Part shown: positions 15,053 through 23,330 of the stretch, in pieces
Layout: every line of letters starts with the position of its first letter
Numbering within the stretch: the first letter of the stretch is position 1
From: Deltaproteobacteria bacterium
Lineage (GTDB): Bacteria > Desulfobacterota > Desulfobacteria > Desulfobacterales > B30-G6
Assembly: GCA_003647375.1 (NCBI GenBank)
Contig: QMMS01000032.1
Coordinates: 1-23,644 of the forward strand
Direction: 5' to 3'
Length of the DNA: 23,644 bases
Made by a program: the position numbers and the translations under genes
Notes under the pieces: model-generated
Told to the model about the DNA's origin: nothing
The model's input: the letters and a program-made list of their open reading frames with translations, nothing else
Database searches by the model: none

Positions 15053-16192
15053 ATGTCATCAGTAAAACCATATTCCGTCGTCATCAGCGGCACCGGTCTG
15101 TATACACCTGAAAACGTCATCACCAACGAAGAATTGGTTACCTCTTATAACCGCTGGGCAAATCAGTATAACACTGAGCACTCGGTGGAAATCGAAAAGG
15201 GCGAACTCGAGGCAAAACCCCTGTCCTCAGTTGAATTCATTGTCAAAGCTTCAGGAATCCAGCAGCGTTTTTCCTACGTAAAGAAGGGGATTCTGGACAT
15301 CGGGCGGATGCGTCCGCTCATACCGGAGCGCCCGGAGGAATCGCTTTCCACCCAAGCGGAGATATCACTCTACGCCGCCAAGGACGCTATCAAAGCCGCC
15401 GGTAAAAACTCTGCAGACATCGATGCGGTGGTTGTCTCCTGTGCCTACACGCAGCGATCCTATCCGTCCATTGCCATTGAAGTACAGAACGAATTAGGGA
15501 TCAATGGATTCGCTTTCGATATGCTGGTCGCCTGTTCGGCTGCCACCTTTGCTCTGCATCGAGCCTATGAGATGGTGATTGCCGGCACAGCCCGCTGCGT
15601 TCTTTTGATCAACCCGGAGTTGACCTCACCCCAGGTCAACTACTGCGACCGGGACAGTCACTTTATCTTTGGGGATGTAGCTACCGCCACGATCGTGGAA
15701 CGGTCAGACACCTGTGTAGCCCCCCAGAGTTACGAAATCCTCAGTACCAAGGCGATGACGCAGTTTTCCAGCAATGTCCGTTCCAATATGGGTTATCTCA
15801 GCCGTGTCAACGATGTGGACCCTTTCGGTGCCGACAAGCTTTTTCATCAGAACGGCCGCAGAGTATTCAAGGAGGTATGCCCCATGGCCGAGCAGCATCT
15901 CCGCAGCCATGTGGAAAGCCTGGGATTCACCATCGCTGACATCAAGCGTTGGTGGCTGCACCAAGCCAACATCAATATGAATCAGATGATTATCCAGCGA
16001 TTACTTGGACGGAAAGCAACCTTTGAAGAGGCACCCATCATTCTTGACCGCTATGCCAACACCGCTTCAGCCGGTTCAATAATTGCTTTTCACCTGTACA
16101 AACAGGATCTGGCAAACGGCGACCTCGGGGTAATCAGTTCTTTTGGCGCGGGATACTCCATCGGGAGTCTCGTCGTTCGTAAATCCAATTAG
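15053..16192 (+). CDS. Beta-ketoacyl-ACP synthase III family (long FabH-like)
   Basis: 379 residues, longer than housekeeping FabH (about 320) and like the long FabH-type enzymes found in pseudomonads. KAS III enzymes start fatty-acid chains by decarboxylative condensation of an acyl-CoA with malonyl-ACP. The Cys-His-Asn triad is readable: C161 in MLVACSAATF, H303 in WLHQANINM, N336 in YANTASAG. The N-terminal insert relative to short FabH (about 30-60, RWANQYNTEHSVEIEKGELE) is characteristic of the long subfamily. The C-terminal SSFGAGYSIGSLVV is the usual last strand-loop. ATG 15053 has AAGGA about six bases upstream. The substrate is not predictable; a role in priming with a non-acetyl acyl group or in a side pathway is possible. 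The M20 amidohydrolase gene follows by 40 bp and is probably co-transcribed. Confidence 0.88.
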   Translation: MSSVKPYSVVISGTGLYTPENVITNEELVTSYNRWANQYNTEHSVEIEKGELEAKPLSSVEFIVKASGIQQRFSYVKKGILDIGRMRPLIPERPEESLSTQAEISLYAAKDAIKAAGKNSADIDAVVVSCAYTQRSYPSIAIEVQNELGINGFAFDMLVACSAATFALHRAYEMVIAGTARCVLLINPELTSPQVNYCDRDSHFIFGDVATATIVERSDTCVAPQSYEILSTKAMTQFSSNVRSNMGYLSRVNDVDPFGADKLFHQNGRRVFKEVCPMAEQHLRSHVESLGFTIADIKRWWLHQANINMNQMIIQRLLGRKATFEEAPIILDRYANTASAGSIIAFHLYKQDLANGDLGVISSFGAGYSIGSLVVRKSN

Positions 16193-16232
16193 TGATTCGA
16201 TGTCCTCAATCTTACAGGTAAGGAATGACTAA

Positions 16233-17399
16233 ATGAGCGATATCCATCAGCGTCTCAAAGAACACAGGGATCTCATCATCCAAACCCGTCGTGACCTGCA
16301 TCGAATCCCTGAAACAGCCTTTACAGAAAAGAAAACGGCAGCATATCTGAAACAATACCTGAGTGGAATGGATCTCGAAATAGATTCCGATATCGCCATA
16401 ACCGGTATCGTCGCTATGATGAAAACCGGGAGACCAGGCCCGACCATTCTTTTTCGAGCGGATATGGATGCACTGCCCATTGCGGAATCAACCGATCTCC
16501 CCTTTGCATCCACACATGACGGCGTGATGCACGCCTGCGGTCACGATGGGCACATGGCCATGGTGCTGGGTGCAGCGACCGTTTTAAACCATTTCCGCGA
16601 GAGGCTCTGCGGCAATATAAAATTCCTTTTTCAACCTGCCGAAGAAGGTCCCGGTGGTGCCAAACCCATGATCGAGGCCGGTGTAATGAATCATCCACAG
16701 GTGAACTTTGCGTTTGGTTGCCATGTGTGGCCGGATATTCCCGAAGGTACTATTGGTGTTCGATCAGGGCCTTTCATGGCAGCCATGGATCGTTTTGATT
16801 TAAAAATTATCGGAAATGGTGGACATGGGGCCATGCCGCATGTGTGCGTGGACGCGCTTGAAGTGGGAACGCAGGTGGTCAGTGCGTTTCAGCGTGTCGT
16901 GAGTCGACAGTCGGATCCCCTGAAACCGACCGTTGTCACAGTTGGTACCTTTAGAGCAGGAACAGCATTTAACATCATTCCAGGTGTGGCCGAATTGAGT
17001 GGTACCACTCGAACATTCGATGCAAGTATTTGGGAGCAATGGGAGTCACGCCTGTACACGATAGTCAAAGGCGTGTGCGATTCCATGGGCGCCGATTTCG
17101 AGTTGACCTACACCCAGGGATATCCCGTGACCATAAACGATGCCGAGATGTCGGAATTGGTGAAAAAATGTGCTGCCACCGTCGTAGGGGAAGATCGCGT
17201 CGTCACACCCCAAAAGACCATGGGCGGTGAAGATTTTTCCTTTTTCCTGCAGAAGACCAAGGGCTGCTTTTTCGCTCTCGGCGCCGGTCGCAAGGGCGGT
17301 GCTTCGGTTCACAACCCCGAATTCGATTTCAACGAGAAAATTCTCCTGACGGGTGTGGAAACCTATTGCCGAATCGCCCTTGAACTCCTTTCAAAATAA
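16233..17399 (+). CDS. M20D-family amidohydrolase (hippurate/N-acyl-amino-acid hydrolase type)
   Basis: 388 residues, the usual length for M20D metallohydrolases, which cleave N-acyl amino acids or related amides using two metal ions. Metal- and catalysis-related residues are visible: FRADMDALP (74-82), HACGHDGHMAM (100-110, with C102 and H104), PAEEGPGGA (135-143, E137/E138) and H164 in CHVWP. The dimerisation-domain motif GGHGAMPH (196-203) and the C-terminal MGGEDFSFFL complete the fold. The protein lacks a signal peptide, so it is cytoplasmic. ATG 16233 has AAGGAA about eight bases upstream. Substrate cannot be read from sequence; hippurate, indole-acetyl amino acids or N-acetyl amino acids are all possible. 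Confidence 0.9.
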   Translation: MSDIHQRLKEHRDLIIQTRRDLHRIPETAFTEKKTAAYLKQYLSGMDLEIDSDIAITGIVAMMKTGRPGPTILFRADMDALPIAESTDLPFASTHDGVMHACGHDGHMAMVLGAATVLNHFRERLCGNIKFLFQPAEEGPGGAKPMIEAGVMNHPQVNFAFGCHVWPDIPEGTIGVRSGPFMAAMDRFDLKIIGNGGHGAMPHVCVDALEVGTQVVSAFQRVVSRQSDPLKPTVVTVGTFRAGTAFNIIPGVAELSGTTRTFDASIWEQWESRLYTIVKGVCDSMGADFELTYTQGYPVTINDAEMSELVKKCAATVVGEDRVVTPQKTMGGEDFSFFLQKTKGCFFALGAGRKGGASVHNPEFDFNEKILLTGVETYCRIALELLSK

Positions 17400-17519
17400 T
17401 AGGCTTTCAAACCGACTTCCTATTCCTCCTATAAATACCAATAGAGGGGACGTTGTTTACAAAGCATACAAAATAGGGAATAAAATGGGATGAGAAAGAG
17501 CAACAAGTAAGGGATGCAT

Positions 17520-17801
17520 TTAATACGTCACTTCAAATAATTCGAACTCACCTGTATATTTCTGCCAGGTGACATCCACTTTTCTGACCCGCGCATGGGG
17601 AGGCCCTTTTTGGCACCACGCGAGTGTACCCTTTACATCGGCTTCCTCACCCTCCAACACAGCTTCCACCGAACCGTCCATTTTGTTCCGCACCCAACCG
17701 TTCACGCTGTGGCTCCTGGCGGCACGCTGAGTTTCCACCCGAAAAAAGACGCCCTGGACCCTGCCTGTGATGATGGCGTGGGCTCTGATCTTGTTTTCCA
17801 T
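17520..17801 (-). CDS. acyP: Acylphosphatase
   Basis: 93 residues, the standard size of this small ferredoxin-like enzyme that hydrolyses carboxyl-phosphate bonds such as acetyl phosphate and 1,3-bisphosphoglycerate. The phosphate-binding loop is GRVQGVFFR (13-21) with catalytic R21, and GWVRNKMDGSVE holds the catalytic asparagine N39. Both residues are in their usual places, so an active enzyme is expected. The ribosome site is weak (GGGG a few bases upstream). It converges with the M20 gene and lies downstream of the ligase gene on the same strand, separated by a snap-back repeat. Confidence 0.93.
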   Translation of the reverse strand: MENKIRAHAIITGRVQGVFFRVETQRAARSHSVNGWVRNKMDGSVEAVLEGEEADVKGTLAWCQKGPPHARVRKVDVTWQKYTGEFELFEVTY

Positions 17802-17843
17802 GATTACCCCGTTGGAACCTCGACCCCTTTACCCTGTATACAT

Positions 17844-17938
17844 GTTTATTGTGTTCGTTGTATTTATTGAGTTGCACTTGGCAAACGGTATATAGTCGCC
17901 AATACTTGCCATTTCAACAACCCAACAAACTCAATAAA
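17844..17938. repeat. Snap-back low-complexity repeat between ligA-like gene and acyP
   Basis: TTTATTGAGTT (17863-17873) is the exact reverse complement of AACTCAATAAA (17928-17938). A second, looser arm GTTTATTGTGTTCGTTG (from 17844) also resembles the reverse complement of CAACCCAACAAACTCAATAAAC (split here only for naming; it ends at 17938). The arms are built from 7-9-base variants of (C)NAACAA. The right arm ends just before the ligase stop codon. Confidence 0.7.
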
Positions 17939-17940
17939 CA

Positions 17941-19776
17941 CTATCCCTTCTCGATGATTTCGAGATATTCTCCTTCGGATAGGATAGTGACATTCAGAGA
18001 ACGCGCCTTCTCGATCTTGGCCGCCCCCACCTTCTCGCCGCACACCAGCATGTCCGTGGTTCTGCTCACCGCTGTCTGCATCCTGGCGCCCAATTGCCGC
18101 GCTTTGGACTGCATGGCTTCCCGGCTGCCCTGCTGCATCTTGCCGGTAAAGACGATTCCCTTTCCGGCAAGGGGGCTGTCGGCTGCCGGCATCTCATGAA
18201 CAAGGGGCGTTTTCACAAGATTGAAATCGAGAGCCAGCATGTGGTCGATGGTGTTTCTGAGATCTTGAATACCCTCCTGAATGGACAGACTCGTTATCCC
18301 ACCAAAACCGTTGATGTCTTCGATGCTGTCACGATCCGCTTCCAGGAGATCTTCGAATGTCATATGGGAAAGCAGCTTCCGGCTGTCCCCCGTTCCCAGG
18401 TTCGAAATACCGAAAGCTGCCAGAAACCGCCAGTCTTCCACGGGTTTGGTCCGGCTGATTTGCAATGCTTTGGTTAGATTTTGGGACTGTACCGGGCCAA
18501 ATTCAATGCCGATGAAATCCGCTTCGGTCAAGGCATAGATCTTCTCGAGGGTGTCGAACCCGTTGGCTACCATCTTCTGGATACTTTTGATACCGAACCA
18601 GTCGGCTGTTCCAAGGGTTTTAAACCAGTGGCTGATACGTTGTTCGATCTGGGCTCTGCAGAAACGGTTGGGGCACCTCAAAAAATCGTTCTGCCAGGTC
18701 AGGCGGGTCTTGCACACCGGGCAGTCTTCAGGAAGTACCACCACATCCGACGTCCGGATGACTTTTTCCAATTTGGGAATCACCTCTCCACTGCGGATGA
18801 TCTCGATCTCTGCGCCCCTGCCAATACCTTCCTTGGAGACCCTGCCGGCGTGATGGGCAGTCACCCGCTTGATGGTTGCGCCGGAAAGAAGCACGGGCCG
18901 AACCTCCATGACGGGTGTAACGTTACCGGTTCTCCCCACCTGCCAGGTGACCTCCTCTACCACCGTCACGGCAGTGTCACCCTTTGACTTGATGGCGATC
19001 TGCCAGCGGTAATGGTGGGCGGTGGCTCCCATGACCTCTCTGATCTCCGGATTGACCACCTCGGCAACCGCACCGTCCATGGGGTAGTCTGTCTGACCGG
19101 CCAGGTCCGCTACAATAATACTCATACGGCTCAGCATCGCATCCGCATTTCCCTCCCAGGAGGGAAGTCTGCTGTAGGGCACAAAATGAACTGCCTGGTC
19201 CCTGAGTGCCTTTTGAGCAAATTCATTCAACGTGTCCGACGAGACAATGCCCACTACCATGTTGCGGGGATGCTCAAATTCACCGGACAGGTGTTCGTCA
19301 AAATAAGATTTACGGATAACGATCTCGCCGGTGCCGAGACCCCGTCCCCCGCTGGGAACAACACCTTTTTGAAAAGCACTGCTGATCTCGTACCCGATCT
19401 CACCGTTGCCGCGGGAGGCAAAGACCTGCCCATCGTCCCGCCCGGCCAGACCGTCCAGCTTCGGTGTCACCCGGTAAATGACCTCCCCGGCACCTATCGC
19501 CTCAGCTGCTTTGGACACCCGGGCAACAAACCGCTCAAGTGCCTCTCCGGTATAGGCCTTGTCCGTGGACAGCATGGGAACCGGATGCCGAATTTCCCTT
19601 TTGCCGGAAAATGCCTCGGGCTCCACAGCGTGCAGAAAGGGATGCTCAGGATCGAGGCTGCGCAATTCCTCCACCAGCCGGTCGTACTCGGCATCGCTGA
19701 CAATGGGCGAGCCTTTTCGATAGGCCTCGTTGTAAACCTGCAGGGTTCGGGCAATTTCATTCAGCATGTCCGTCAT
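17941..19776 (-). CDS. ligA: Divergent NAD-dependent DNA ligase (LigA-like)
   Basis: 611 residues versus about 670 for typical LigA, which seals nicks using NAD. Domain order is canonical: Ia-like start (SDAEYDRLVEEL, 27-38), nucleotidyltransferase with TPKLDG (K106 as AMP-accepting lysine), OB fold (WQVGRTGNVTPV, IEIIRSGEVIP), Zn finger (C352, C355, C368, C373), helix-hairpin-helix region and BRCT (about 535-611). By eye against E. coli LigA, several conserved positions differ: motif IV DGVVVKV reads DGAVAEV, so the lysine (K290 in E. coli) is E239; the arginine after PRNAAAGSLRQ is missing (PRNMVVGIVSSD); the R before LPYxIDG is not seen; and RGDG is RGNG. It may be an unusual ligase or a paralogue with another role. 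ATG 19776 has GAGGGA upstream and overlaps the nucleoside phosphorylase stop by 4 bp. Confidence 0.85.
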   Translation of the reverse strand: MTDMLNEIARTLQVYNEAYRKGSPIVSDAEYDRLVEELRSLDPEHPFLHAVEPEAFSGKREIRHPVPMLSTDKAYTGEALERFVARVSKAAEAIGAGEVIYRVTPKLDGLAGRDDGQVFASRGNGEIGYEISSAFQKGVVPSGGRGLGTGEIVIRKSYFDEHLSGEFEHPRNMVVGIVSSDTLNEFAQKALRDQAVHFVPYSRLPSWEGNADAMLSRMSIIVADLAGQTDYPMDGAVAEVVNPEIREVMGATAHHYRWQIAIKSKGDTAVTVVEEVTWQVGRTGNVTPVMEVRPVLLSGATIKRVTAHHAGRVSKEGIGRGAEIEIIRSGEVIPKLEKVIRTSDVVVLPEDCPVCKTRLTWQNDFLRCPNRFCRAQIEQRISHWFKTLGTADWFGIKSIQKMVANGFDTLEKIYALTEADFIGIEFGPVQSQNLTKALQISRTKPVEDWRFLAAFGISNLGTGDSRKLLSHMTFEDLLEADRDSIEDINGFGGITSLSIQEGIQDLRNTIDHMLALDFNLVKTPLVHEMPAADSPLAGKGIVFTGKMQQGSREAMQSKARQLGARMQTAVSRTTDMLVCGEKVGAAKIEKARSLNVTILSEGEYLEIIEKG

Positions 19777-20519
19777 GTCAATCCCTCGCAGAGCTTTTTG
19801 ACAGTACCGGCCGCATCTTTCCGTCCTTGCTTGAATTGCTCACTTTTAAATCCCGGTTTCCAGGTCAGGCTGGAAAGCTCGTCAGACACCACCAGGAGGC
19901 CGCCCACATCCATATCATAGAATTTACCCACCGATAAAAGAGCTGACAACTCCATCTCGACTGCCAGGACACCTCTTTCCTGAAAGGATAGAACCGCTTC
20001 CCGGGTTTCCCGAAATGCCGCATCGGTGGTCCACACCAGGCCCTCATGATATGTCATCCGGTCCGATTCCAATGTCTGCCGCGTCTGTTCCAGGATAAGA
20101 TTCGACGGTGGGACAATATCCATTGTCTCTCGCAGGTAGTGAAGAGAAGTCCCCTCGTCCACCAATGCACCGACAGGAACAATCATGTCACCGATGTGGA
20201 CGTCTTTCGATATGGCACCGCACCATCCCATAAAAATAATCCGGGTAACCCCCCAGGCGACAAGCGTTTCCAGGATCATGGCTCCATAGGGCGCACCGAT
20301 AAAGGGTCCGCACAGGGACATGCCGGCTATTCGGCCGGATCCAACAGCAAGGTTGGCAGTGTAGAGATGCCGGTTGCCCTGGTCTTCAAAACCCATGAGA
20401 CCTTTCAGCAATTGGAAATCAGGTGTGGTTGCCGCCATCACGGAGACAGGCCCGAGTTCGGGTGTGTTCCGGGTCTTGACGGGTCTAACCACAGGTGAGG
20501 CGTCAGGAGAGAGTTGCAT
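19773..20519 (-). CDS. Nucleoside phosphorylase (purine/uridine phosphorylase family)
   Basis: 248 residues of the PNP_UDP_1 family, which split nucleosides into base and ribose 1-phosphate using phosphate. MGWCGAISKDVHIGDMIVP carries the family's phosphate and ribose-binding glycine-rich loop, GVLAVEMELSALL is the ribose-binding EME motif, and LVVSDEL has the base-site SD pair. Uridine phosphorylase-like or AMP nucleosidase-like substrates are both possible; the base specificity is not clear. ATG 20519 is chosen because GGGA lies five bases upstream; the in-frame TTG at 20534 has no ribosome site at a proper distance. Its last bases overlap the ligase start (ATGA), so the two are translated together. 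A candidate promoter lies in the miniature element just upstream. Confidence 0.87.
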   Translation of the reverse strand: MQLSPDASPVVRPVKTRNTPELGPVSVMAATTPDFQLLKGLMGFEDQGNRHLYTANLAVGSGRIAGMSLCGPFIGAPYGAMILETLVAWGVTRIIFMGWCGAISKDVHIGDMIVPVGALVDEGTSLHYLRETMDIVPPSNLILEQTRQTLESDRMTYHEGLVWTTDAAFRETREAVLSFQERGVLAVEMELSALLSVGKFYDMDVGGLLVVSDELSSLTWKPGFKSEQFKQGRKDAAGTVKKLCEGLT

Positions 20520-20540
20520 CGTATCCCATTGCAAGATTAC

Positions 20541-20569
20541 ATTATTATCCTGGCAACTAAATAGTTCAA
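20541..20569 (-). promoter_or_regulatory. Candidate promoter inside the miniature element, driving the nucleoside phosphorylase-ligase unit
   Basis: Minus strand: TTGAAC (20569-20564), a 17-base spacer, then AATAAT (20546-20541). The -35 and most of the -10 belong to the end of the 123-bp element. The implied leader is about 15 nt, short but possible. Confidence 0.4.
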
Positions 20570-20665
20570 TGCGTCATGCCGGACTTGATCCGGCATCCAG
20601 TACCTTGCTGGATTCCCGCCTGCGCGGGAATGACAGCCTTAACATATTTAATTGCCGGAGTAATA
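20543..20665. mobile_element. 123-bp miniature inverted-repeat element, copy 1
   Basis: The ends TATTATCCTGGCAACTAAAT and (reverse-complemented) TATTACTCCGGCAATTAAAT pair at about 17 of 21 positions, with TA at both extremes. Inside are the stem ATGCCGGA-CTTGA-TCCGGCAT (20576-20596) and ATTCCC-N8-GGGAAT (20612-20631). The latter matches the published form of the neisserial dRS3 repeat. There is no coding capacity. A second copy of identical length lies at 23475-23597. Confidence 0.85.
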
Positions 20666-20910
20666 GTAAAGAATCCAAGTCCAGAAAGCAAGGCATTGGT
20701 TTGCCCCTATAAGGAGCTTTTTCTCCAAGAGTGTGATCCAAAGAATTCAGGAATAACAAAAAAAACTTGAACGTCGAATGTAGACGGCAGTCGTGAAGCG
20801 CAGGCGCTTGTGTTGTGTGTTACTTTGTCCCTTTATAAAATAAGATAGAATACTATATTCGATGTTCAGCGTTCGAACAGATGTTGGACGTTCATCTTTA
20901 CTATTGGCTT
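20666..20910. other. Gene-free remainder between the miniature element and the PC4-like gene
   Basis: No coding sequence is convincing. Visible structure is limited to a perfect palindrome AAGCGC-AG-GCGCTT (20796-20809), a small GGAG/CTCC stem near 20711-20725, and scattered TTCGATGTTC / GAACGTCGAATG fragments of another degenerate inverted repeat (about 20769-20898). With the element at 20543 it fills the stretch 20520-20910. Confidence 0.6.
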
Positions 20911-21168
20911 TTATACCGGTGCGGCCAGTCCCGTCAACGTCTCCTTCACCTCATCGATCACGTCATACAGCCACAGCACATCTTCCACGGTCAACCGGCC
21001 GGCTTTCATGGGTGCCCTCTCGCCTCCCCCATCCTTCTTCATGAGAATTCGCGGTCCAATCTGTACCTTGGGCTGTCCTTCGTTATATTGATTGATGGAG
21101 ATGATGAGGCCGGTTTCTTCACACCGCCATGTTTTCAGTACCTTATCCTTTTCAGGGTCAAACGGCAT
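20911..21168 (-). CDS. Small conserved protein, PC4-like ssDNA-binding fold suspected
   Basis: 85 residues. I do not recognise a named family with certainty. The layout resembles PC4/Sub1-type coactivator domains: strands around LKTWRCEETGLIISINQYNE and PKVQIGPRILM, then a lysine-rich loop, then a PMKAGRLTVEDVLWLYDVID helix like the closing helix of that fold. If right, it would bind single-stranded nucleic acid. The strong ribosome site GGGAGG lies six bases before ATG 21168. It begins 12 bp after the glyS stop, so it is co-transcribed with glyS. Confidence 0.7.
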   Translation of the reverse strand: MPFDPEKDKVLKTWRCEETGLIISINQYNEGQPKVQIGPRILMKKDGGGERAPMKAGRLTVEDVLWLYDVIDEVKETLTGLAAPV

Positions 21169-21180
21169 CGCTATCCTCCC

Positions 21181-23262
21181 TTATGAGGCCGACAATTTTG
21201 AAAAATCGGCAAATTTATCGAAAAGTTCGGCAATAACACCGAGAAGTGCCAGTCGGTTATGCCTGACACCCTTGTCTTCAGCCATGACGAGGACTCCGTC
21301 AAAAAAGGCATCCACACGATCCCGCAGTGACGCAATTTCCAACAGTCCTTCTTCAAAACGGCCCTTTTTTAGATGAGCCAGAGCCCGGCGCTTGACATCT
21401 TTAAACACCGCATAAAGATCGCTTTCAGATGGATGCTCAAACAACTGTTCATCGACCTCAGCACCTTCGAATCCATCTGCTTTACGGATAATGTTGACCA
21501 CACGTTTAAACGCAATGGCCAGAGGCTCGAAATCCGGCGCCCCCTTCAGCCTCTCAAGGGCATTGACCCTGCTCCACACCTCGGGCACACTGTCTGCCCC
21601 GGTACTGATGACAGCGGCGATAACATCCTTTGAACATCCTTCGCCCATCAGCTGACGGGACATGCGGTTATTCAAAAAGGTGAGAACCTTTTCGGCTGTC
21701 TCTTCAATATCATTTCGGTTTTTCTCTGAAAAGAGTGCCAGCGATTTCAAGATGATGTCTTTCAACGGAATCGACAGTCCCTTGTCCCGCATAATATTGA
21801 TAATGCCGATACCCTGTCGCCGGAGCGCATAAGGATCGGAAGCGCCGGTGGGCACAAGGCCTACCGAGAAACACCCGCAGATGGAATCGATCTTGTCGGC
21901 AATAGCCAGAACAGCGCCGGTCAATGTTTCCGGGAGAGGGCCCCCCGAATAGGTCGGCCGGTAATGTTCCTCGATGGCCGAGGCTACATCCGCAGGTTCT
22001 TTGGAAAGCGTAGCATAAACACGGCCCATGATCCCCTGCAGCTTGGGAAATTCCACCACCACCTGACTCACCAGGTCTGCCTTACACAAACCGGCCGCCC
22101 GTACCACACGTTCATGAAAGGTTGAATCAGCGGACACCATCCCTGCCACATGGGCACCGATTTTCATGACCCGCTGGATCTTTTCCGCCATGGTGCCGAG
22201 GGCGGCCTGAAAAAGAACCCCCTGCAGACGTTCATTCCACGGACCGAAAAGCGTCTTTACATCGCTCTGGTAAAAGAATTGTGCGTCCGCAAGCCGTGCC
22301 CGCAGTACCCGCTCATGCCCTCTTGCCACCAGTTTTAAATCCTTGGTGCGGGTATTGTTGACAGCAATAAAATAGGGCATCAGTTTCCCTGCACCATCCA
22401 CCACGGCAAAATATTTCTGGTGTTCCCGCATGGCCGTAATCAGGATTTCACGGGGGATGTCCAGAAAATCTTCATCGAATCTGCCGGCGGTTGCCACCGG
22501 ATACTCCACAAGGTTGGTGACGATATCGAGCAAGTCCTCGTCCGGCAGGACATTGCCGCCAACACCCGCGGCGGCGGCTTCGATTTCGCGGGCTGTTTCC
22601 TTTTTTCGCGCCTCCATATCCACCACCACATGGACGGACTGCAGTCTGTCCACATATTCTCCTGGTTCGGTGATTTTAATTTTAGACGGATTCATAAAGC
22701 TGTGGCCGAAAGTAGTCCGACCACTCTTGATATTACCCAGTTGAAACGGCACTACCTGCGGCCCCAGCAAGGCCAGGATAGAATGGATGGGACGGGCAAA
22801 GGTGATGTTCAGTTCACCCCATTTCATGGTTTTTGGAAAAGGTATGGCCAGAATGGCCTCCGGCAGCATCTTCTTTAAAATGGTTCGGGTCGCCAGACCC
22901 CGTTCAACGACCTTGGCGCACACATAGGATCCCTTTTCCGTCTTTTTCACCTTAAGGACGCTGATATCCACGCCGACCTTCTCGGCGAACTTCCGAATCG
23001 CCACGGTGGGGTTACCGGTACTATCGTAGGCCACTTTCTCCGGCGGCCCCAGTACCTCCGTCGTCATGGTCTTCTGCCGTGTGGCAACGTTATCGATCAC
23101 GACGGCCAGATGCCTCGGTGTACCGTACAGTCTGGCGTCCCCATGCGCAATACGGGCAGCACTCAGTTTATTTTTGAGGTTCGTCGACAGCGCTTTCAGT
23201 GCCGGCATTATGTAACCAGCCGGTATTTCCTCGGCACCAATTTCAAGCAATAGTTTCTCCAT
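21181..23262 (-). CDS. glyS: Glycyl-tRNA synthetase beta subunit
   Basis: 693 residues, full length for the beta subunit of the bacterial alpha2-beta2 glycyl-tRNA synthetase; it binds tRNA-Gly while the catalytic site is in GlyQ. The N-terminus MEKLLLEIGAEEIPAGYI and RLYGTPRHLAVV are family hallmarks. The HD-like core (ALGTMAEKIQRV, LCKADLVSQVVVEFPKLQGI, YATLSKEPADVA, IADKIDSICGCF, GASDPYALRRQGIGI) is intact, and the C-terminus is the anticodon-binding helical domain. ATG 23262 has AGGGGA five bases upstream, next to a perfect hairpin. glyQ is not directly upstream: the 382 bases to the window edge hold only repeats. Confidence 0.96.
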   Translation of the reverse strand: MEKLLLEIGAEEIPAGYIMPALKALSTNLKNKLSAARIAHGDARLYGTPRHLAVVIDNVATRQKTMTTEVLGPPEKVAYDSTGNPTVAIRKFAEKVGVDISVLKVKKTEKGSYVCAKVVERGLATRTILKKMLPEAILAIPFPKTMKWGELNITFARPIHSILALLGPQVVPFQLGNIKSGRTTFGHSFMNPSKIKITEPGEYVDRLQSVHVVVDMEARKKETAREIEAAAAGVGGNVLPDEDLLDIVTNLVEYPVATAGRFDEDFLDIPREILITAMREHQKYFAVVDGAGKLMPYFIAVNNTRTKDLKLVARGHERVLRARLADAQFFYQSDVKTLFGPWNERLQGVLFQAALGTMAEKIQRVMKIGAHVAGMVSADSTFHERVVRAAGLCKADLVSQVVVEFPKLQGIMGRVYATLSKEPADVASAIEEHYRPTYSGGPLPETLTGAVLAIADKIDSICGCFSVGLVPTGASDPYALRRQGIGIINIMRDKGLSIPLKDIILKSLALFSEKNRNDIEETAEKVLTFLNNRMSRQLMGEGCSKDVIAAVISTGADSVPEVWSRVNALERLKGAPDFEPLAIAFKRVVNIIRKADGFEGAEVDEQLFEHPSESDLYAVFKDVKRRALAHLKKGRFEEGLLEIASLRDRVDAFFDGVLVMAEDKGVRHNRLALLGVIAELFDKFADFSKLSAS

Positions 23263-23273
23263 AATGTCCCCTT

Positions 23274-23314
23274 ATAAATTCGCTTTGCGAATTTATCATA
23301 CGCGGCTCTGCCGC
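23274..23314. repeat. Two mini-hairpins in the glyS leader
   Basis: ATAAATTCG (23274-23282) and CGAATTTAT (23288-23296) form a perfect 9-bp stem around CTTTG. GCGG (23302-23305) and CCGC (23311-23314) pair around CTCTG. The first touches the AGGGGA ribosome site of glyS (23267-23272). Confidence 0.8.
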
Positions 23315-23330
23315 TTAATTATTTACAGGT

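Noticed and set aside
17400..17519. Intrinsic terminator between the convergent M20 and acylphosphatase genes
   Set aside because: Only a loose CCTCCTAT / ATAGAGGGG pairing with a long loop and no T-run was found.
19012..19920. Long open frame of about 300 codons opposite the ligase gene
   Set aside because: It lies antisense to clearly coding ligase and nucleoside phosphorylase sequence, has no recognisable motif or ribosome site, and matches the usual shadow of a GC-rich gene.
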